Assembly (NCBI RefSeq): GCF_947172395.1
Contig: NC_069110.1
Coordinates: 4,960,001 to 5,024,000 of the forward strand
DNA length: 64,000 bases
Direction of reading: 5' to 3'
Source: Bicyclus anynana
Taxonomy: Eukaryota; Arthropoda; Insecta; Lepidoptera; Nymphalidae
Shown: one piece after another, positions 1 to 11,346 of the stretch
Layout of the letters: every line of letters begins with the position of its first letter
Position numbering within the stretch: position 1 is the stretch's first letter
The notes under the pieces: model-generated
What the model was told of the DNA's origin: nothing
Databases searched by the model: none
Seen by the model: only the letters and a program-made list of their open reading frames with translations
Made by a program: the position numbers and the translations under genes

Positions 1-118
1 TTCTTCTGCGGATCTCCTTATTTCTGATTCGATCACACAGGGATACTCCGAACTTAGCTCACTCCATCGCTCGCTGTGTGACTCTGAGCCTTTTGAGACT
101 CATAGTTAGCGACCAAGT
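1..118 (-). mobile_element. RTE-type LINE ORF2 C-terminal remnant
   Basis: Minus-strand reading resembles the C-terminal region of lepidopteran RTE LINEs (Gly-Val-Ser-Leu, then Asp-Arg-Ile-Arg-Asn-Glu-Glu-Ile-Arg-Arg-Arg). The same block recurs near 9250, 28240, 32890 and 43180. Confidence 0.7.
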
Positions 119-497
119 AAAAAAAATACTTACTCAAAATAGCTTTTTGCGGAGGTACATATTTTTTTTTGTGTATAGCACTACCACCACTACCAAGTAA
201 GTGTGTACTTGACGTAAATAATGAACGGATAGTATCACTGATAGCAGAAATTGTATAATTAATGGATTTAAAACGTCGCGCTCCAGACACAAAGAGCAAT
301 AAACTTTGCAAGTCGTCGATAAGTATCTGCACTGTATGTAGAGTATTGACTGATTGTAGAATACCTAGGTATCTATCTACTTTTATCTTTTGTGGAAACT
401 TATCTATGTCACTGTTATATTGATGTTAGGGAATGTAATATAAATTAAACTGCAAATACCTATTATGTAGGTACCTATTTATTTCTTACTTTTGCAG

Positions 498-566
498 GAA
501 CAAGATAAATACTTGGAAGAATTTTTGAAAGAAGAAAGAAGAAGAATATTCGCAATGTACATTTAA
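498..566 (+). CDS. Possible last coding exon of a plus-strand gene entering from the left
   Basis: A pyrimidine-rich acceptor (TTCTTACTTTTGCAG) is followed in phase by 22 residues, EQDKYLEEFLKEERRRIFAM then YI, and TAA. The segment is highly charged and could be a coiled coil. AATAAA lies at 609-614, a fitting distance. No upstream exon is visible in 1-497, which holds a LINE remnant, so the rest would lie left of the window. No family recognised; a chance open stretch cannot be excluded. Confidence 0.35.
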   Translation, partial: EQDKYLEEFLKEERRRIFAMYI

Positions 567-608
567 ATTTAACTAATAATACATCAAATCAATCAATCAA
601 ATATGGAA

Positions 609-614
609 AATAAA
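609..614 (+). terminator. Possible poly(A) signal after the 498-566 exon
   Basis: AATAAA 43 nt after the putative stop. Supports, weakly, a transcript ending here. Confidence 0.3.
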
Positions 615-961
615 GTTACTTAAACCTACTGGTCAACAATGCATTTGACTGGACAAAAATATATGGAGGAATACCGTTGTGTTTTAAGTTCTTTATAACG
701 TTCCCATAGCGGTAAAGTCTACCAATTTACTAATTTCCGCATTAGTCAAGCGCTTATTGCCTCCTTCTTATTTTGAGTTAGTTGATAAGACCTAAACGAA
801 ATGCAGAGGACGTGACTTCAGACATAATCTTCATTACTATTTTTGTTTACTTCCAACATCAAAGGGGAGCCTGCGTATTACTCCGAGCAAAGTTTCTGAC
901 AAAATTGCAATCGCTTTTTTTTGGAGACAACGTAAATGGACAAACAAGTGGAATTCGATTA

Positions 962-1327
962 TCTATACTAATATTATAAAGAGGAAAACTTTGTTTGTTT
1001 GTATGTTTGTTTGTTTGTTTGTTTGTTTGATTGTAATGAATAGGCTCAAAAACTACTGGACTGATTTTAAAAATTCTTTTACCATTCGAAAGCTACATTA
1101 TCCACAACATAACATAGGCTAAATTATATTTTGTAAAAAATAGGGTTCCGTAAGATATTTGGGTTTTTCGGACACAAGGTGTAAAAAATCAACCAACAAG
1201 GTGAAAAGTAGTGTAGGGATAGGTAGGAGTAGGGTGGGGGTAGGCTAGGGGTTGGCTAGGGGTAGGGTAGGGGTACTTAAAAGTTTACATCGCGTTTCAC
1301 GCGGACGAAGTCGCGGGCATCGGCTAG
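962..1327 (+). mobile_element. Lep1-like non-autonomous Helitron, both ends present
   Basis: Begins TCTATACTAATATTATAAAG and ends at CTAG, inserted between A (961) and T (1328) as Helitrons do. A subterminal hairpin built on GCGGACG with CTAG at the end is typical of the family. Holds a short TAGGG-type G-rich stretch (1200-1280). Confidence 0.8.
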
Positions 1328-1686
1328 TATTCGATAAACTTGTATACGTTACATAATGGCTTTGTTTTGCTGCACTTACCTTCTTTTATTGATCGTAATT
1401 GTATGTAAAACAAATCTTCCTGTCATAAACCTATCACAACTGTCATGCTATGCCCTTGTAAACTCATCCAGCGCAGTAAAGTATTTAAAGTAGGTAAGTT
1501 ACACGGAAATTACAGAGCCACTTTACGCATTTTTGGAGGTCTACCAATATTGACAAGATAGCAGCAACTCCAGGGTCAGCGACTAGCATCTACATGAAGG
1601 CGCTGTCGCATCGCGGCGTGTTGAAATTTAATCAACGTCTGAATGCAAAGAATCAATAGGGTATCCATATATTTCTTTTTTTTTAG

Positions 1687-2005
1687 AGCCGTGATAGCCT
1701 AAGGGCTATGACCTCTGTCTCCGATTTCGGCGGGTGGGTGTTCGAATCCGGTCCGAGGCATGCACCTCACACTTTTCAGTTGTGTGCATTAAAGAAATTA
1801 AGTATCACGTGTCTCAATCTGTAAAGGCACTCAACTCAACATCGTGAGGAAACCTGCATACCAGAGAATTTTCTTAATTCTCTGCGCGTGTGAAGTCTGC
1901 CAATCCGCATTGGGCTAGCGTGGTGGACTATTGGCCTAACCCCTCTCATTCTGAGAGGAGATTCGAGCTCCGCAGTGAGCCGAATATGGGTTGATAATGA
2001 TGAAG
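1687..2005 (+). mobile_element. SINE family 1 (tRNA-derived), full length
   Basis: About 315 bp: tRNA-like head with A box TGATAGCC and B-box-like GTTCGAATCC, a body with TTAATTCTCTGCG, and a GATAATGATGA tail. More than ten copies in both orientations occur in the window. A Helitron 3' end (to 2043) follows directly. Confidence 0.85.
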
Positions 2006-2007
2006 TA

Positions 2008-2043
2008 GGTCTAAGGGCGGATGAAGTCGCGGGCGTCCGCTAG
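2008..2043 (+). mobile_element. Helitron 3' end
   Basis: GGCGGATGAAGTCGCGGGCG followed by TCCGCTAG: the terminal hairpin and CTAG end of the Lep1-like family. Its left part is not visible next to it; the SINE at 1687-2005 probably inserted into or beside it. Confidence 0.6.
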
Positions 2044-2215
2044 TTCCATTTATAATTATAAATGAAACAGACAGATTCAAACCTACCTTACCTTACTTAC
2101 CTACCTCTGAACCGATTTAAAAGTATTTTTTTTTATGTTATATAAGGCCATGGAGCTGATCAAAGGCTCTTTATATTAACTTAACTTTGGTATTCCTTTA
2201 TAGGTCCTTATAGTC

Positions 2216-2524
2216 GTCATCAACCCATATTCGGCTCACTGCTGAGCTCGAGTCTCCTCTCAGAATGAGAGGGGCAAGGCCATTAGTCCACCACGCTGGC
2301 CCAATGCGGATTGGCAGACTTCACACTCGCAAAGAATTAAGATAATTCTCTGGTATGCAGGTTTCCTCACGATGTTTTACTTCACCGATTGAGACACGTG
2401 ATATTTAATTTCTTAAAATGCACACAACTGAAAAGTTGGAGGTGCATGCCTCGGACCGGATTCGAGCCCACACCCTCCGGAATCGGAGGCAGAGGTCATA
2501 TCCACTAGGCTATCACGACTCTAG
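2216..2524 (-). mobile_element. SINE family 1, full length, reversed
   Basis: Reverse copy from the ATCAACCC tail side to the tRNA-like head ending GTCGTGAT on the minus strand. Together with the 1687-2005 copy it forms an inverted pair 210 bp apart. Confidence 0.85.
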
Positions 2525-3335
2525 GTCCTAGGTCCTTATAGACTAGTCCTTATTATAGTCCTAACTGTCTATCAGTTTAATCCTGGATGGTTAACCTAAC
2601 ATTACATGAGTCGTGTGCAAATAAACCTATGTATAATTCAACATTAACAAAAAAAGTGAATTACTAACAAAGATGTGATTACAGGCTATTCGATAAATAC
2701 ACATTTTCTTTTGCGAAGAGTGCATTTACTTCGCTGTATTACATCTATACTATTACCTATTACGTATAATTACTTGTATTGAGTGATCTAATGGTAAGTT
2801 TTAGGGTTCCGTAGTCCACAAGGAACCCTTATAGTTTCGCTCTGTCTGTCCGTCTGTCCGCGTTTTAGCACAGAGACTACAAGTATTACTACTAGAAAGT
2901 TGTAATTTAGCATGAGTACATTAAAAATGTGATCAAAGTCGTAAAGTAAGATCTTCTAAAATGTTTTTTTGGGGTACCTTCCCTACATGTAAAGTGAAGA
3001 TAATATTTTTTTTACTCATTTATATCATAGTGTGGGTTATCGTTAGATAGGTCTTTGAAAGATGTAAGGGGAATGGGGATGTCTTTGAAAGATCATGTAG
3101 TGTATGTAATGTAATATATATATAGTACACGTTATATGCTGAGCTGTAAACCCTTTCTTTTTTAAGGGTTACAGACAGACATGCTGTCTTTAGTTAAGGA
3201 TACTGTTTGTAACTTTTAAATTTGAATAAATTTATTTTCTTTCTTTTTCTTTCTTTCTTAATGTAATGTAGTAAAAATATGAAAATAAATGGTAGTTTGG
3301 CTTTGTTTAGTTAAGTTCATTCGTATTTTTTTAAT
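2525..3335. other. Unassigned AT-rich DNA with an old repeat remnant
   Basis: No gene seen. 2805-2865 has AGGGTTCCGTAGTC and CTGTCTGTCCGTCTGTCCG, a dispersed insect repeat also found reversed near 38690-38785. A TTTC-rich microsatellite sits at 3234-3260. Confidence 0.5.
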
Positions 3336-3576
3336 GGCCGATTCCGGAGGGTGTAGGTTCGAATCCAGTCCAAGGCATGCACCTCCAACTTTACAGTTGT
3401 GTGCATTTTAAGAAATTAAATATCACGTGTCTCAAACTGCACACCAGAGAATTTTCTTAATTCTCTGCGTGTGTCAAGTCTGCCAATCCGCATTGGGCCA
3501 GCGTGGTGGACTATTGGCCTAACCTCTCTCATTCTGAGAGGAGACTCGAGCTCAGCAGTGAGCCGAATATGGTTTG
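3336..3576 (+). mobile_element. SINE family 1, 5'-truncated
   Basis: Starts within the tRNA-like head (GATTCCGGAGGGTG) and runs to GCCGAATATGG; a short part before TTCTCTGCG is deleted relative to other copies. Confidence 0.8.
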
Positions 3577-4200
3577 AAATTTTTTTTAAATAACCATGAA
3601 ATAACCAACTAACCTATAAGCAAGTACCTGTATAATAACTAATTACTTCTTATCTTATTTTCCAGTATGTACGTACCTCTAACTGTTTAGCGTGGAACGT
3701 ATCATTATGTAATCTATCTAGAAATGGTTTTGTCAACAACTGCAAGTAATAGTCTATTAAAAAATTCAAATGTTAATTATTTTAAAACCTTGTCCGTCTA
3801 ATTAAAATAAAGTTATATAAATGTGTCAAGTACATTAATTTATTATGAGTAGAAGCACTTTAACTTACTTTTGATTAAGTCTTTGAACAGACTTTCCTTG
3901 GAATATATTTTATTTTGCTCTTCCAATTCAAATTAATAACTGTTCAGAAATAGCAGAATTTCCATTTCAAGTTTTTCCTCTTCCGATTTTTATTTTTGCA
4001 AAAACAAAAGCTCTATATATTTTAATTTTTTTCTGCACTAATATTTATAAAACTGTTTTTTATAATGAGCTAGTTAAATAAATTATATAAGTTTAAATTA
4101 TACAATTACGTAAATTAATATCGCAATAGACCAATAATAATCAATATTTGCCTATAAAAAGTAAGTTTATTTTATTGAGAAAGAATATAATAAAAAACTT
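3577..4200. other. AT-rich DNA, nothing recognised
   Basis: No convincing ORF, splice pair or repeat family was seen in this stretch. Confidence 0.4.
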
Positions 4201-4204
4201 CAAA

Positions 4205-4457
4205 GTATCAACCTATATTCGGCTAACAGCTGAGCTCGAGTCTCCTCTCAGAATGAGAGGAGTTAGGCCAATGGTCCACCACGCTGGCCCAATGCGGATT
4301 GGCAGACTTCACACACGCAGAGAATTGAGAAAATTCTCTGGTATTATTCATTTTTTTAAAGTGCACATAACTGAAAAGTTGAAGGTACCTGCCCGGAACG
4401 GATTCGAACGTACGCCCTCGAAGGCAGTGTTCATATCCTGAGCTATCGTCTCTAGTT
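4205..4457 (-). mobile_element. SINE family 1, reversed, internally deleted
   Basis: Matches from CCTATATTCGGCT to the head remnant GCTATCGTCTCTAG, missing about 50 bp of the body. The two ORFs across it are shadows of the repeat. Confidence 0.8.
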
Positions 4458-4644
4458 TTTTTGTCCACAACTATTGAATCTTATGGATTATTTTACTTTA
4501 CGCTTGCCTTTGGCACCTTCAAACAATTTACTGAGACAATGTTTGTATGGGTCTAGCAAAATCTTTTGAAGCAATGAGACTCAGAGCCTACTAATAAAAT
4601 ACATATGAGTACGACATCCTATAGCCCAGAGTATATAGAGTATT

Positions 4645-4952
4645 TAGAGTTGTGATAGCCCAGTGGATATGACCTCTGCCTCCGATTCCGAAGGGTGTGG
4701 GTTCGAATCCGGTCCGGGGCATGCACCTCCAACTTTACAGTTGTGTGCATTTTGAGAAATTAAATATCACGTGTCTCAATCGGTGAAGGAAAAACATCGT
4801 GAGGAAACCTGCTCACCAGAGAATTATCTTAATTCTCTGCGTGTGTGAAGTCTGCCGCATTGGGCCAGCGTGGTAGACTATTGGCCTAACCCCTCTCATT
4901 CTGAGAGGAGACTCGAGCTCAGCAGTGAGCCGAATATGGGTTTATGACGACG
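4645..4952 (+). mobile_element. SINE family 1
   Basis: Near full-length copy from GTTGTGATAGCCCAGTGG to a GACGACGACG tail, with small gaps. A box and B box intact. Confidence 0.85.
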
Positions 4953-5334
4953 ACGACACCCTAACCGATGCCACATATTATAATTAAGAGTAAAAAATCA
5001 GAAACCTCTAAACGTCGGATTGTTGTTTTGAAATTGAGTTACCGATTTTCCTCGTTCCTTGACTTGAAGATGATCAAACGTGTACTGAATGGAAAATGTA
5101 TTACATTTCTGGGTGCACTAAACAGGAAGTGCGTAGCTGTTTCACAAGTAGTGGGTAGAAGAGCTCTTTGTGACAATGTAACCGGGGAAGTACTACCACC
5201 GTGCAGTGGCGTGCTGTAGGTAGACAAGCGCAGGCGCTATGTAAGAAGATGCATGCCTTCGAAGTATTGCTCAATTAGTACGATGGTTTTTTACTTAACA
5301 ACATATGGGGCAACATTTATGGTTGTTTTGACAG

Positions 5335-5525
5335 TCTATACTAATATTATAAAGCTGAAGAGTTTGTTTGTTTGATTGAACGCGTTAATCTCAGAACTTA
5401 CTGGTCTGATTTAAAAAAAAAATTCAGTGTTAGATAGCCCATTTATCGAGGAAGGCTATAGGCTTTTATATCATCCCCATATTCCTACTGAAACGGGAAC
5501 CATGCGGGTGAAATCGCGCGAAATC
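5335..5525 (+). mobile_element. Helitron-like element, 5' end clear
   Basis: Begins TCTATACTAATATTATAAAG. The body (ACTGGTCTGATTT, then CCATATTCCTACTGAAACGG) is of the variant seen near 55000-55200; no CTAG end found. Confidence 0.55.
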
Positions 5526-5711
5526 AGCTGGTTGCTGTATAAGAAGGTAAACCAGTTGGCTGTTACATGTGCTACTTACTATTTTATGATATGGATTTTG
5601 CTTTATCAACTTGTAAGGTGACAGGACATTGTGTTTGTAAAATAAAGTAACGTCAGAATAGAAAGCATTGTTATATTTACAATGATAAAAAAGAAGCCTG
5701 ATAAAATTGAC

Positions 5712-6045
5712 AGCCTCCATGGCGCAGTGGTATGCGCGGTGGATTTACAAGACGGAAGTCCTGGGTTCGATCCCCGGCTGGGCCGATTGAGGTTTTCTTA
5801 ATTGGTCCAGGTCTGGCTGGTGGGAGGCTTCGATCGTAGCTAGTTACCACCTAGTTTGTCGGGAGACAAAGACGTACCAAGGCGATTTAGCGTTCCGGTA
5901 CGATGTCGTGTAGAAACCGAAAAGAGTGTGGATTTTCATCCTTCTCCTAACAAGTTAGCCCGCTTCCATCTTAGACTGCATCATCACTTACCATCAGGTG
6001 AGATGGTAGTCAAGGGCTTACTTGTAAAAAAAAAAAAAAAAGCGT
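5712..6045 (+). mobile_element. SINE family 2 (tRNA-derived), full length
   Basis: Head GCCTCCATGGCGCAGTGG (A box) and GGTTCGATCCCCGGC (B box), body with GAGGTTTTCTTAATTGGTCC, 3' part CACTTACCATCAGGTGAGA, then poly(A). Resembles a tRNA gene only over the first ~70 bp and lacks a matching acceptor stem, so it is a SINE. Confidence 0.85.
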
Positions 6046-6402
6046 TTGATAACGAACCCCTTTTACCAAAAACCCTCACATGTCAACCAGTTACAACATA
6101 ATTTAGCTAATAATTCGTTTTTTAATCGCTGGCACTCTTTCGGTTTCATATACCAACGCACTTATTCAATAGCTCTCCGTACTTTAACCGAAACAAAACC
6201 CTCTTCATAGAGTATTTACCTATACCATGTGGTTGGCAGTGATATAGTATATCAAGAGACCAAGTGGCCTTCGTACCGCCTCCGCTAAGGCGACCTCCAC
6301 TGTTCTGTTTCGTCACGAAACACATTTTGCCCACTGACACCGCTTTAGGAAGTGGACGCCGCTATTTGTTTTGTCACACAGTTTCGTCATTACACTCGCC
6401 AA

Positions 6403-6440
6403 CATAAGCCCTCATTCGCACGAGAGTTTTTTTTTAATTA
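6403..6440 (+). mobile_element. MITE left end (PIF/Harbinger-like family)
   Basis: TAAGCCCTCATTCGCACGAG matches the terminal inverted repeat of the element at 11347-11558, followed by poly(T). Rest missing. Confidence 0.5.
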
Positions 6441-6479
6441 CATTAAAAAAAAAATTTTTTTTTAAATTTATGCTAACAA

Positions 6480-7188
6480 TTTAACATTCTTTAAATGGGG
6501 TAATCTTCAGAACTACTGATCCGATTTCAAAATTTCTTTCACTAGAATGCTACATTATCGAGGAGTGCTATTGTCTATATTTTATATAGGTATCGTACAT
6601 ATTAGCAGAGTTATCATAGTTTTTATCATACAGGTCGGACCGATTCATCATAAACAGACTTATTCGCATGCGCTGCCTTATCCATTGTGTAAAATTGAAA
6701 TCAATGTATGGAGGCTTTATGTACCTTGAAAAGTTCTACAAAAAAATCCGCGACACCATATATCTATCTTCTATATTTTAGCAGATATAACACCTTTAGT
6801 GTTTTAAAAAATATTAATTTTATATACTTAGGTTTATGTCATTATTTATACTACTAAACTTAAATCCTTATCAAAATAAATTATTTAATAATTACAGGGA
6901 TATTATGGAGATAAGTTTTGCGCTTTACAGTATGTTAATTAGAGAAATAGTTTCGGAGATAACACAAAATTTCTAAAAGACGCAGAAATTCGGCTATATG
7001 ACGCCCCGCGCTTTCAATTACGTAGTTCCCGTTCCCGTTTGAATATGGGGATCAAACATAGCCTATGACACTCGGCAATAATGTAGCTTACTAATGGTAA
7101 AAGAATTTTTCAAATCGGTCCAGTAGATCCAGAGATTACTCCTACAACCACAAAAACTTTACCTCTTTATAATATTAGCATAGAAATC
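6480..7188 (+). mobile_element. ~700-bp non-autonomous element, second copy at 30478-31173
   Basis: Shares long runs with the first half of the Helitron at 30442-31743, for example GAATGCTACATTATCG versus GAATGCTACGTTATCG and a shared CGCGACACCATATATCTATC. Its right end (ACCTCTTTATAATATTAGCA) looks like a reversed Helitron start. Confidence 0.65.
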
Positions 7189-7189
7189 T

Positions 7190-7914
7190 GTATTTCCCTT
7201 GGTCATCCCACCACGCTTAAATGGCTGGATCGATTTTGCTAAGGGTAAGGTAGCCTTATATTTATGTCTTTAAACAACATTAAAACTTTTATATTTTATT
7301 TTACTTTTATATTATATTTTATTTAACTTTATTACGAATTATATTCTTATTTTTAATAACAATTTAGTTATTATTTACTTTATTTATTTATTAATTACAC
7401 GAATCATAAAAGTGTGTTCCACTGATAATATTACTAACAATAATTGTGTCGGTCATATCCTCCCGATCAGTTCTGGAAAACTAACTGGTGAGAGTTTTCC
7501 AAAGCCGATACAAGGTGGCGCTGATTTATGGAAAATGCGTTTTCACAGTAATGTTCGAGGTCCTACATCACGCTAACGAAGTGTTTAAGGCTTCGAAGTA
7601 TATATACAAGTTTTCCCGTATGATGTTCGGGGTCCAGGTCCTCGGCGTAAACAGAGGTGGAAGTTCCGTTGGGGTTTCCTATGTTATATATTCTCCGGCG
7701 TTACCGACCGCGCTAACACATTGCACAGACGGCTATCGACTGTGCAGCACATTGCACCTTCGACGTCGACAGTGTTAGCACATTGCACAGGCGCGTACGG
7801 AACCAAATTCTTAAATGCTGTCCGCCTCTTGTGCCGATGTGCTGGCTTAGAACAAGAGGCGAGTATCCGCACGAGGCCGCTTTGACCCTTATGCTAAAAA
7901 ATGTTTTATTTTTT
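7190..7914. other. AT-rich DNA then a G+C-richer stretch without a recognisable gene
   Basis: 7480-7870 has three overlapping ORFs of 62-96 codons and a repeated AGCACATTGCACA motif (7715-7790). No splice or family support. Possibly an old repeat. Confidence 0.3.
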
Positions 7915-8092
7915 GATTATGATTTCCAACGCCCAAAATTGAAAATGCAACACTGCTCGAAAAAAGGGTCGTGTTTTAAAAACCCTGTCGTATGAACATA
8001 ATACTTGGCATAATTTACTAGCGTTTGTTGTATTCGAACCCTTTTAACGTCCGTTAAAAAACTCTCTTGCGAATGAGGGCTAAATGGTATAA
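7915..8092 (-). mobile_element. MITE right half (PIF/Harbinger-like family)
   Basis: Contains AACGCCCAAAATTGAAAATG, AACGTCCGTTAAAAAACTCT and ends GCGAATGAGGGC followed by TAA, matching the right end of the 11347-11558 element. Confidence 0.65.
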
Positions 8093-8389
8093 AAACCCTC
8101 GTATTTAATGCAATTGAACACGTATTGAACGAATATTAATATTTTTTCCCATGCACGCAGACATAAGTAGCATTAACATCAATAACAAATGATTCGGCAT
8201 TACTTAGTAATTAATTTTATACACCGTTCCCGTTTCCGTGGATATACGGCGGATAATGATAATTAATTTGACACTTTTAACTAATAATAATAATAATAAT
8301 AATGTAGCTTCTGCTTTCTATTGGTAAAAGAAATTTTGAAATTCGGTTCTGTAAATCCAAAGATTATCCCGTAGGTACATAAATGTCGG

Positions 8390-8683
8390 CCTCCGTGGCG
8401 CAGTGGACTTACAAGACGGGGGTCCTGGGTTCGATCCCCGGCTGGGCCAATTGAGGTTTTCTTAATTTGTCCAGGTCTGCCTGGTAAAGCTTTGGCCGTG
8501 GCTAGTTACCACCCTACCGACAAAGATGTACCGCCAAGCGATTTAGCGTTCCGGTATGATGTCGAGTAGAAACCGAAAGGGGTGTGGATTTTCATAATCC
8601 TCCTAACAAGTTGGCCCGCTTCCATCTTAGATTGCATCATTAATTATCATCATGTGATATTGTAGTCAAGGGCTAACTTGTAA
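8390..8683 (+). mobile_element. SINE family 2
   Basis: Full-length copy with a short deletion in the head (the stretch between the A and B boxes), ending CTAACTTGTAAAGAATAAA. Confidence 0.85.
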
Positions 8684-8909
8684 AGAATAAAAATAAAAAT
8701 TGTTTTTGTAAAATACTTATAAGCTCGTCACGTGATTATTATCAGTGTACATTAAAATAACTTCTACTTATGTCCGTCAAGACAATGAAACCATCCAACC
8801 GATGTGCTCCAAACCGGTTTTTTATAAAGTTACAAAAATGGTTTCGAATTGCTTGAGGCTTACTCTTTTGCCTGTAAAGTATATCAGTTTGATAATATAT
8901 AGGGGTTTT

Positions 8910-8966
8910 ACCAGGAGCAGGTGAGGTTGGCAGTGTCCCCAACTGCCAACCTCACCTGCTCCTGGT
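8910..8966. repeat. Perfect 25-bp inverted repeat with a 7-nt loop
   Basis: Left arm 8910-8934 begins ACCAGGAGCAGG; right arm 8942-8966 ends CCTGCTCCTGGT; the spacer is GTCCCCA. Every base pairs. It could form a strong cruciform or RNA hairpin. It is likely a fold-back duplication during repair or LINE insertion; shorter than a usual pre-miRNA stem. Confidence 0.9.
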
Positions 8967-9234
8967 GCACCCTGCAGATGGACTGGCCAAGGTCTGGCAA
9001 CCATCAAATGGCGGTCTCTAAAAATCTAGCTTTGCGCAAACCAATCCGCATGACAGTATAGTCAGTACCTGGCAAAACTTTGTTAAGGACCGAACAACAC
9101 TCCTTAGATCCCGGCAGTCCCATTTATTCCTGGCTCTGACAGCGGTTACAGTATCGGAGCAAAAGGTGTTAATAATCTCCGGCAGAGATACCGCTGCTAA
9201 CCCCGATGGTTCTAAGACGCGGGTGATGGGCTGA

Positions 9235-9500
9235 GCTATGCTCGAAGTATCTCTGCGTGATCAAATCAGATGCGAGGAGATTCGCAGAAGAAGCGCGAAG
9301 CTGAAATGGCAGTGGTTAGCACATAGTTTGAAGAGCCAATAGACGTTGGGGTATAAATGTGATGTATTGGTCGACCCCTCACCAGGTGGAATGACGACAT
9401 AAAGCGAATCGCAGGAATTCGCTAGATGTAGGCGGCTCACGATCGTTATTTATGTAAGTCCAAAGAAGACGTTAATCGGCTAATGAAAATGATTATGATA
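9235..9500 (+). mobile_element. RTE-type LINE ORF2 C-terminal fragment
   Basis: Plus-strand frame reads like RTE C-termini: AMLEVSLRDQIRCEEIRRR, then KLKWQWLAHS and, with shifts and stops, the final Pro-Gly-Gly and Ser-Gln-Glu-Phe-Ala segments. Broken. Confidence 0.75.
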
Positions 9501-10765
9501 ATTAAAAATGGAAAGCTACGAAGTAAAGAGAAACAATTTTAGGCAAGTTTCAGTCACAGTCTTTCTTGGTGTACAAAATGTGTAGTATTTTTAACCGCCT
9601 ACCAGAAAGGAGGTTTTGTGTTCGTATATGGCTTTAGAATTTATTCCTGCGTCTGGAAACCTTTGCATAAAAAAATTGTACAGCTATAATTGCATTGCAA
9701 GTGAGTATCTATACAGTTAATTAAAGGATAACTATAAATATTTAGTTAAAGATTATATTGTTACTTGTCATAATATAGTTTATTTAGAATGGTCAATGAA
9801 CTGTTTAACATTATTGTGAACTTCTTATGAAAATTCTCAACTGCTTGAGAAGAAAATACCAGATTTTATTACAAATTGAACCTTTTATATGATTTAAAAT
9901 AAAACCATTCCGACATTTTCTTCGTAAAAGTAAAATATTTTCCAATAGTTGTAGGAGTTCGCTTTTTCATAGCTTCCCATTTATGTTGACTTTCAATTAA
10001 ATTGATATTTCAAAATACTAATTCTCTGAATGCTCGACCGTTCTAAGTAACTCGTAACTTGAGATCGGGCCTTTAATAAACAAAACATTCGGTTACTAAA
10101 CTGAATTTACCAGATACGTTATGTACGCGTTTTAATTTTGAATTATTAGTCATATTGTTGGCACATTCCTTAACAGTATGTAGGTAGTATAAGTTTACAG
10201 TCATATGGTGCAAAATAAAGGTTACCTGGAAAATTGTCGGAGAGTATTGAAAATTTCATACAAAGTAATTTAAATAATACCGACTATCCATGTAACACAC
10301 GCGTTTATATAACAAAGCGACAACGTTGCATTTTAAAATATAAATACGTCATTATTTTATGGATGCGTATGAGGGAAACATTTTAAGATCTATTTATAAA
10401 AGAAATATTATTTACTCCGAAAATATTCATTTTAGAATACATATTCCTAATACATTTTAAACTAATTTTTGTTTAAAGAGTTATGGGGAATACTCCCGAG
10501 CACCCTGTATTACATACTATATGGTTAAATACAATAGATAATTAATTAATGTAAAGCATGGCATGTGTATGGTAATCTTAAGCCGGTATATGTAAATAGT
10601 GCGATCATGCGTCTAATATGGCTTGTTGATTATATTGCACATAGCAGTCACGTAGACATCTCCATATGAAATTTCATGAATATATTAGCACGTAAAGCCA
10701 TTGGTCATGCCTAGTGTCCCACTGGTAATGGCATCCTACCGTCCCTTATGACTTAGTGTGAGGAA
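9501..10765. other. AT-rich DNA, nothing recognised
   Basis: No gene, splice pair or named repeat seen. Average base composition of the intergenic DNA here. Confidence 0.4.
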
Positions 10766-10769
10766 ATGA

Positions 10770-10862
10770 ACAGAAAGTTCCTGCTTTTTAGCATGCTTGG
10801 AGTTTCTTTGCGTGATCGAATCAGAAGTGAGGAGATCCAAAGACGAACCAAAGTCACATGAC
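10770..10862 (+). mobile_element. Short RTE LINE fragment
   Basis: GTTTCTTTGCGTGATCGAATC followed by AGAAGTGAGGAGATCC matches the block in other RTE C-termini of the window. Confidence 0.6.
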
Positions 10863-11346
10863 ATAAACTCATTACCTATCCATTGCTTACAGATACGAGT
10901 GCATAACCAATGACGCAGCTGGGGAAAGTACTGACGTCATACCTATTACTGCGCCACTTAACTTGATAACGTTTTTGGGTCAGAAGGGTTTGGCATTGGC
11001 AGTAAAATTACAGGCATATACAGCTCAACACTTATGTTGGAGAATGTTTTGCAACCGAGGTAATCTTTTGCTAAAGGAGTAAAAAATTGTTGTCATACAT
11101 TTCTTTTCAGTTAAGTTAGTCGAAGCGAGTTAATTAGGTTGAGATGCAATTTCTTTAGTGTTTGAATACCGATGTGATCGAGATTTAACTGATAGTCTTG
11201 CAGCCACGTGGCACGTTCATTCTCTTTCTACATACGCTAACGTTTCGAAACAAAATGTATGGGAATGAAGGAACCGATCGATAACTGGATCACGTGACAT
11301 GTCTATAGTGAATGCCATTCCCATATTTTTTTTAATTTTCGAGGTG

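Noticed and set aside
54..332. 92-codon minus ORF with a GTAAGT donor and an upstream AG (possible exon)
   Set aside because: Plausible borders, but ORFs of this size are common by chance here, no family is recognised, and no partner exon was found on the minus strand nearby.
5712..5785. Possible tRNA genes at SINE heads (5712, 8390, 25293, 29519, 59763 and others)
   Set aside because: A and B boxes are present but there is no matching acceptor stem, and each is followed by a constant SINE body repeated across the window.
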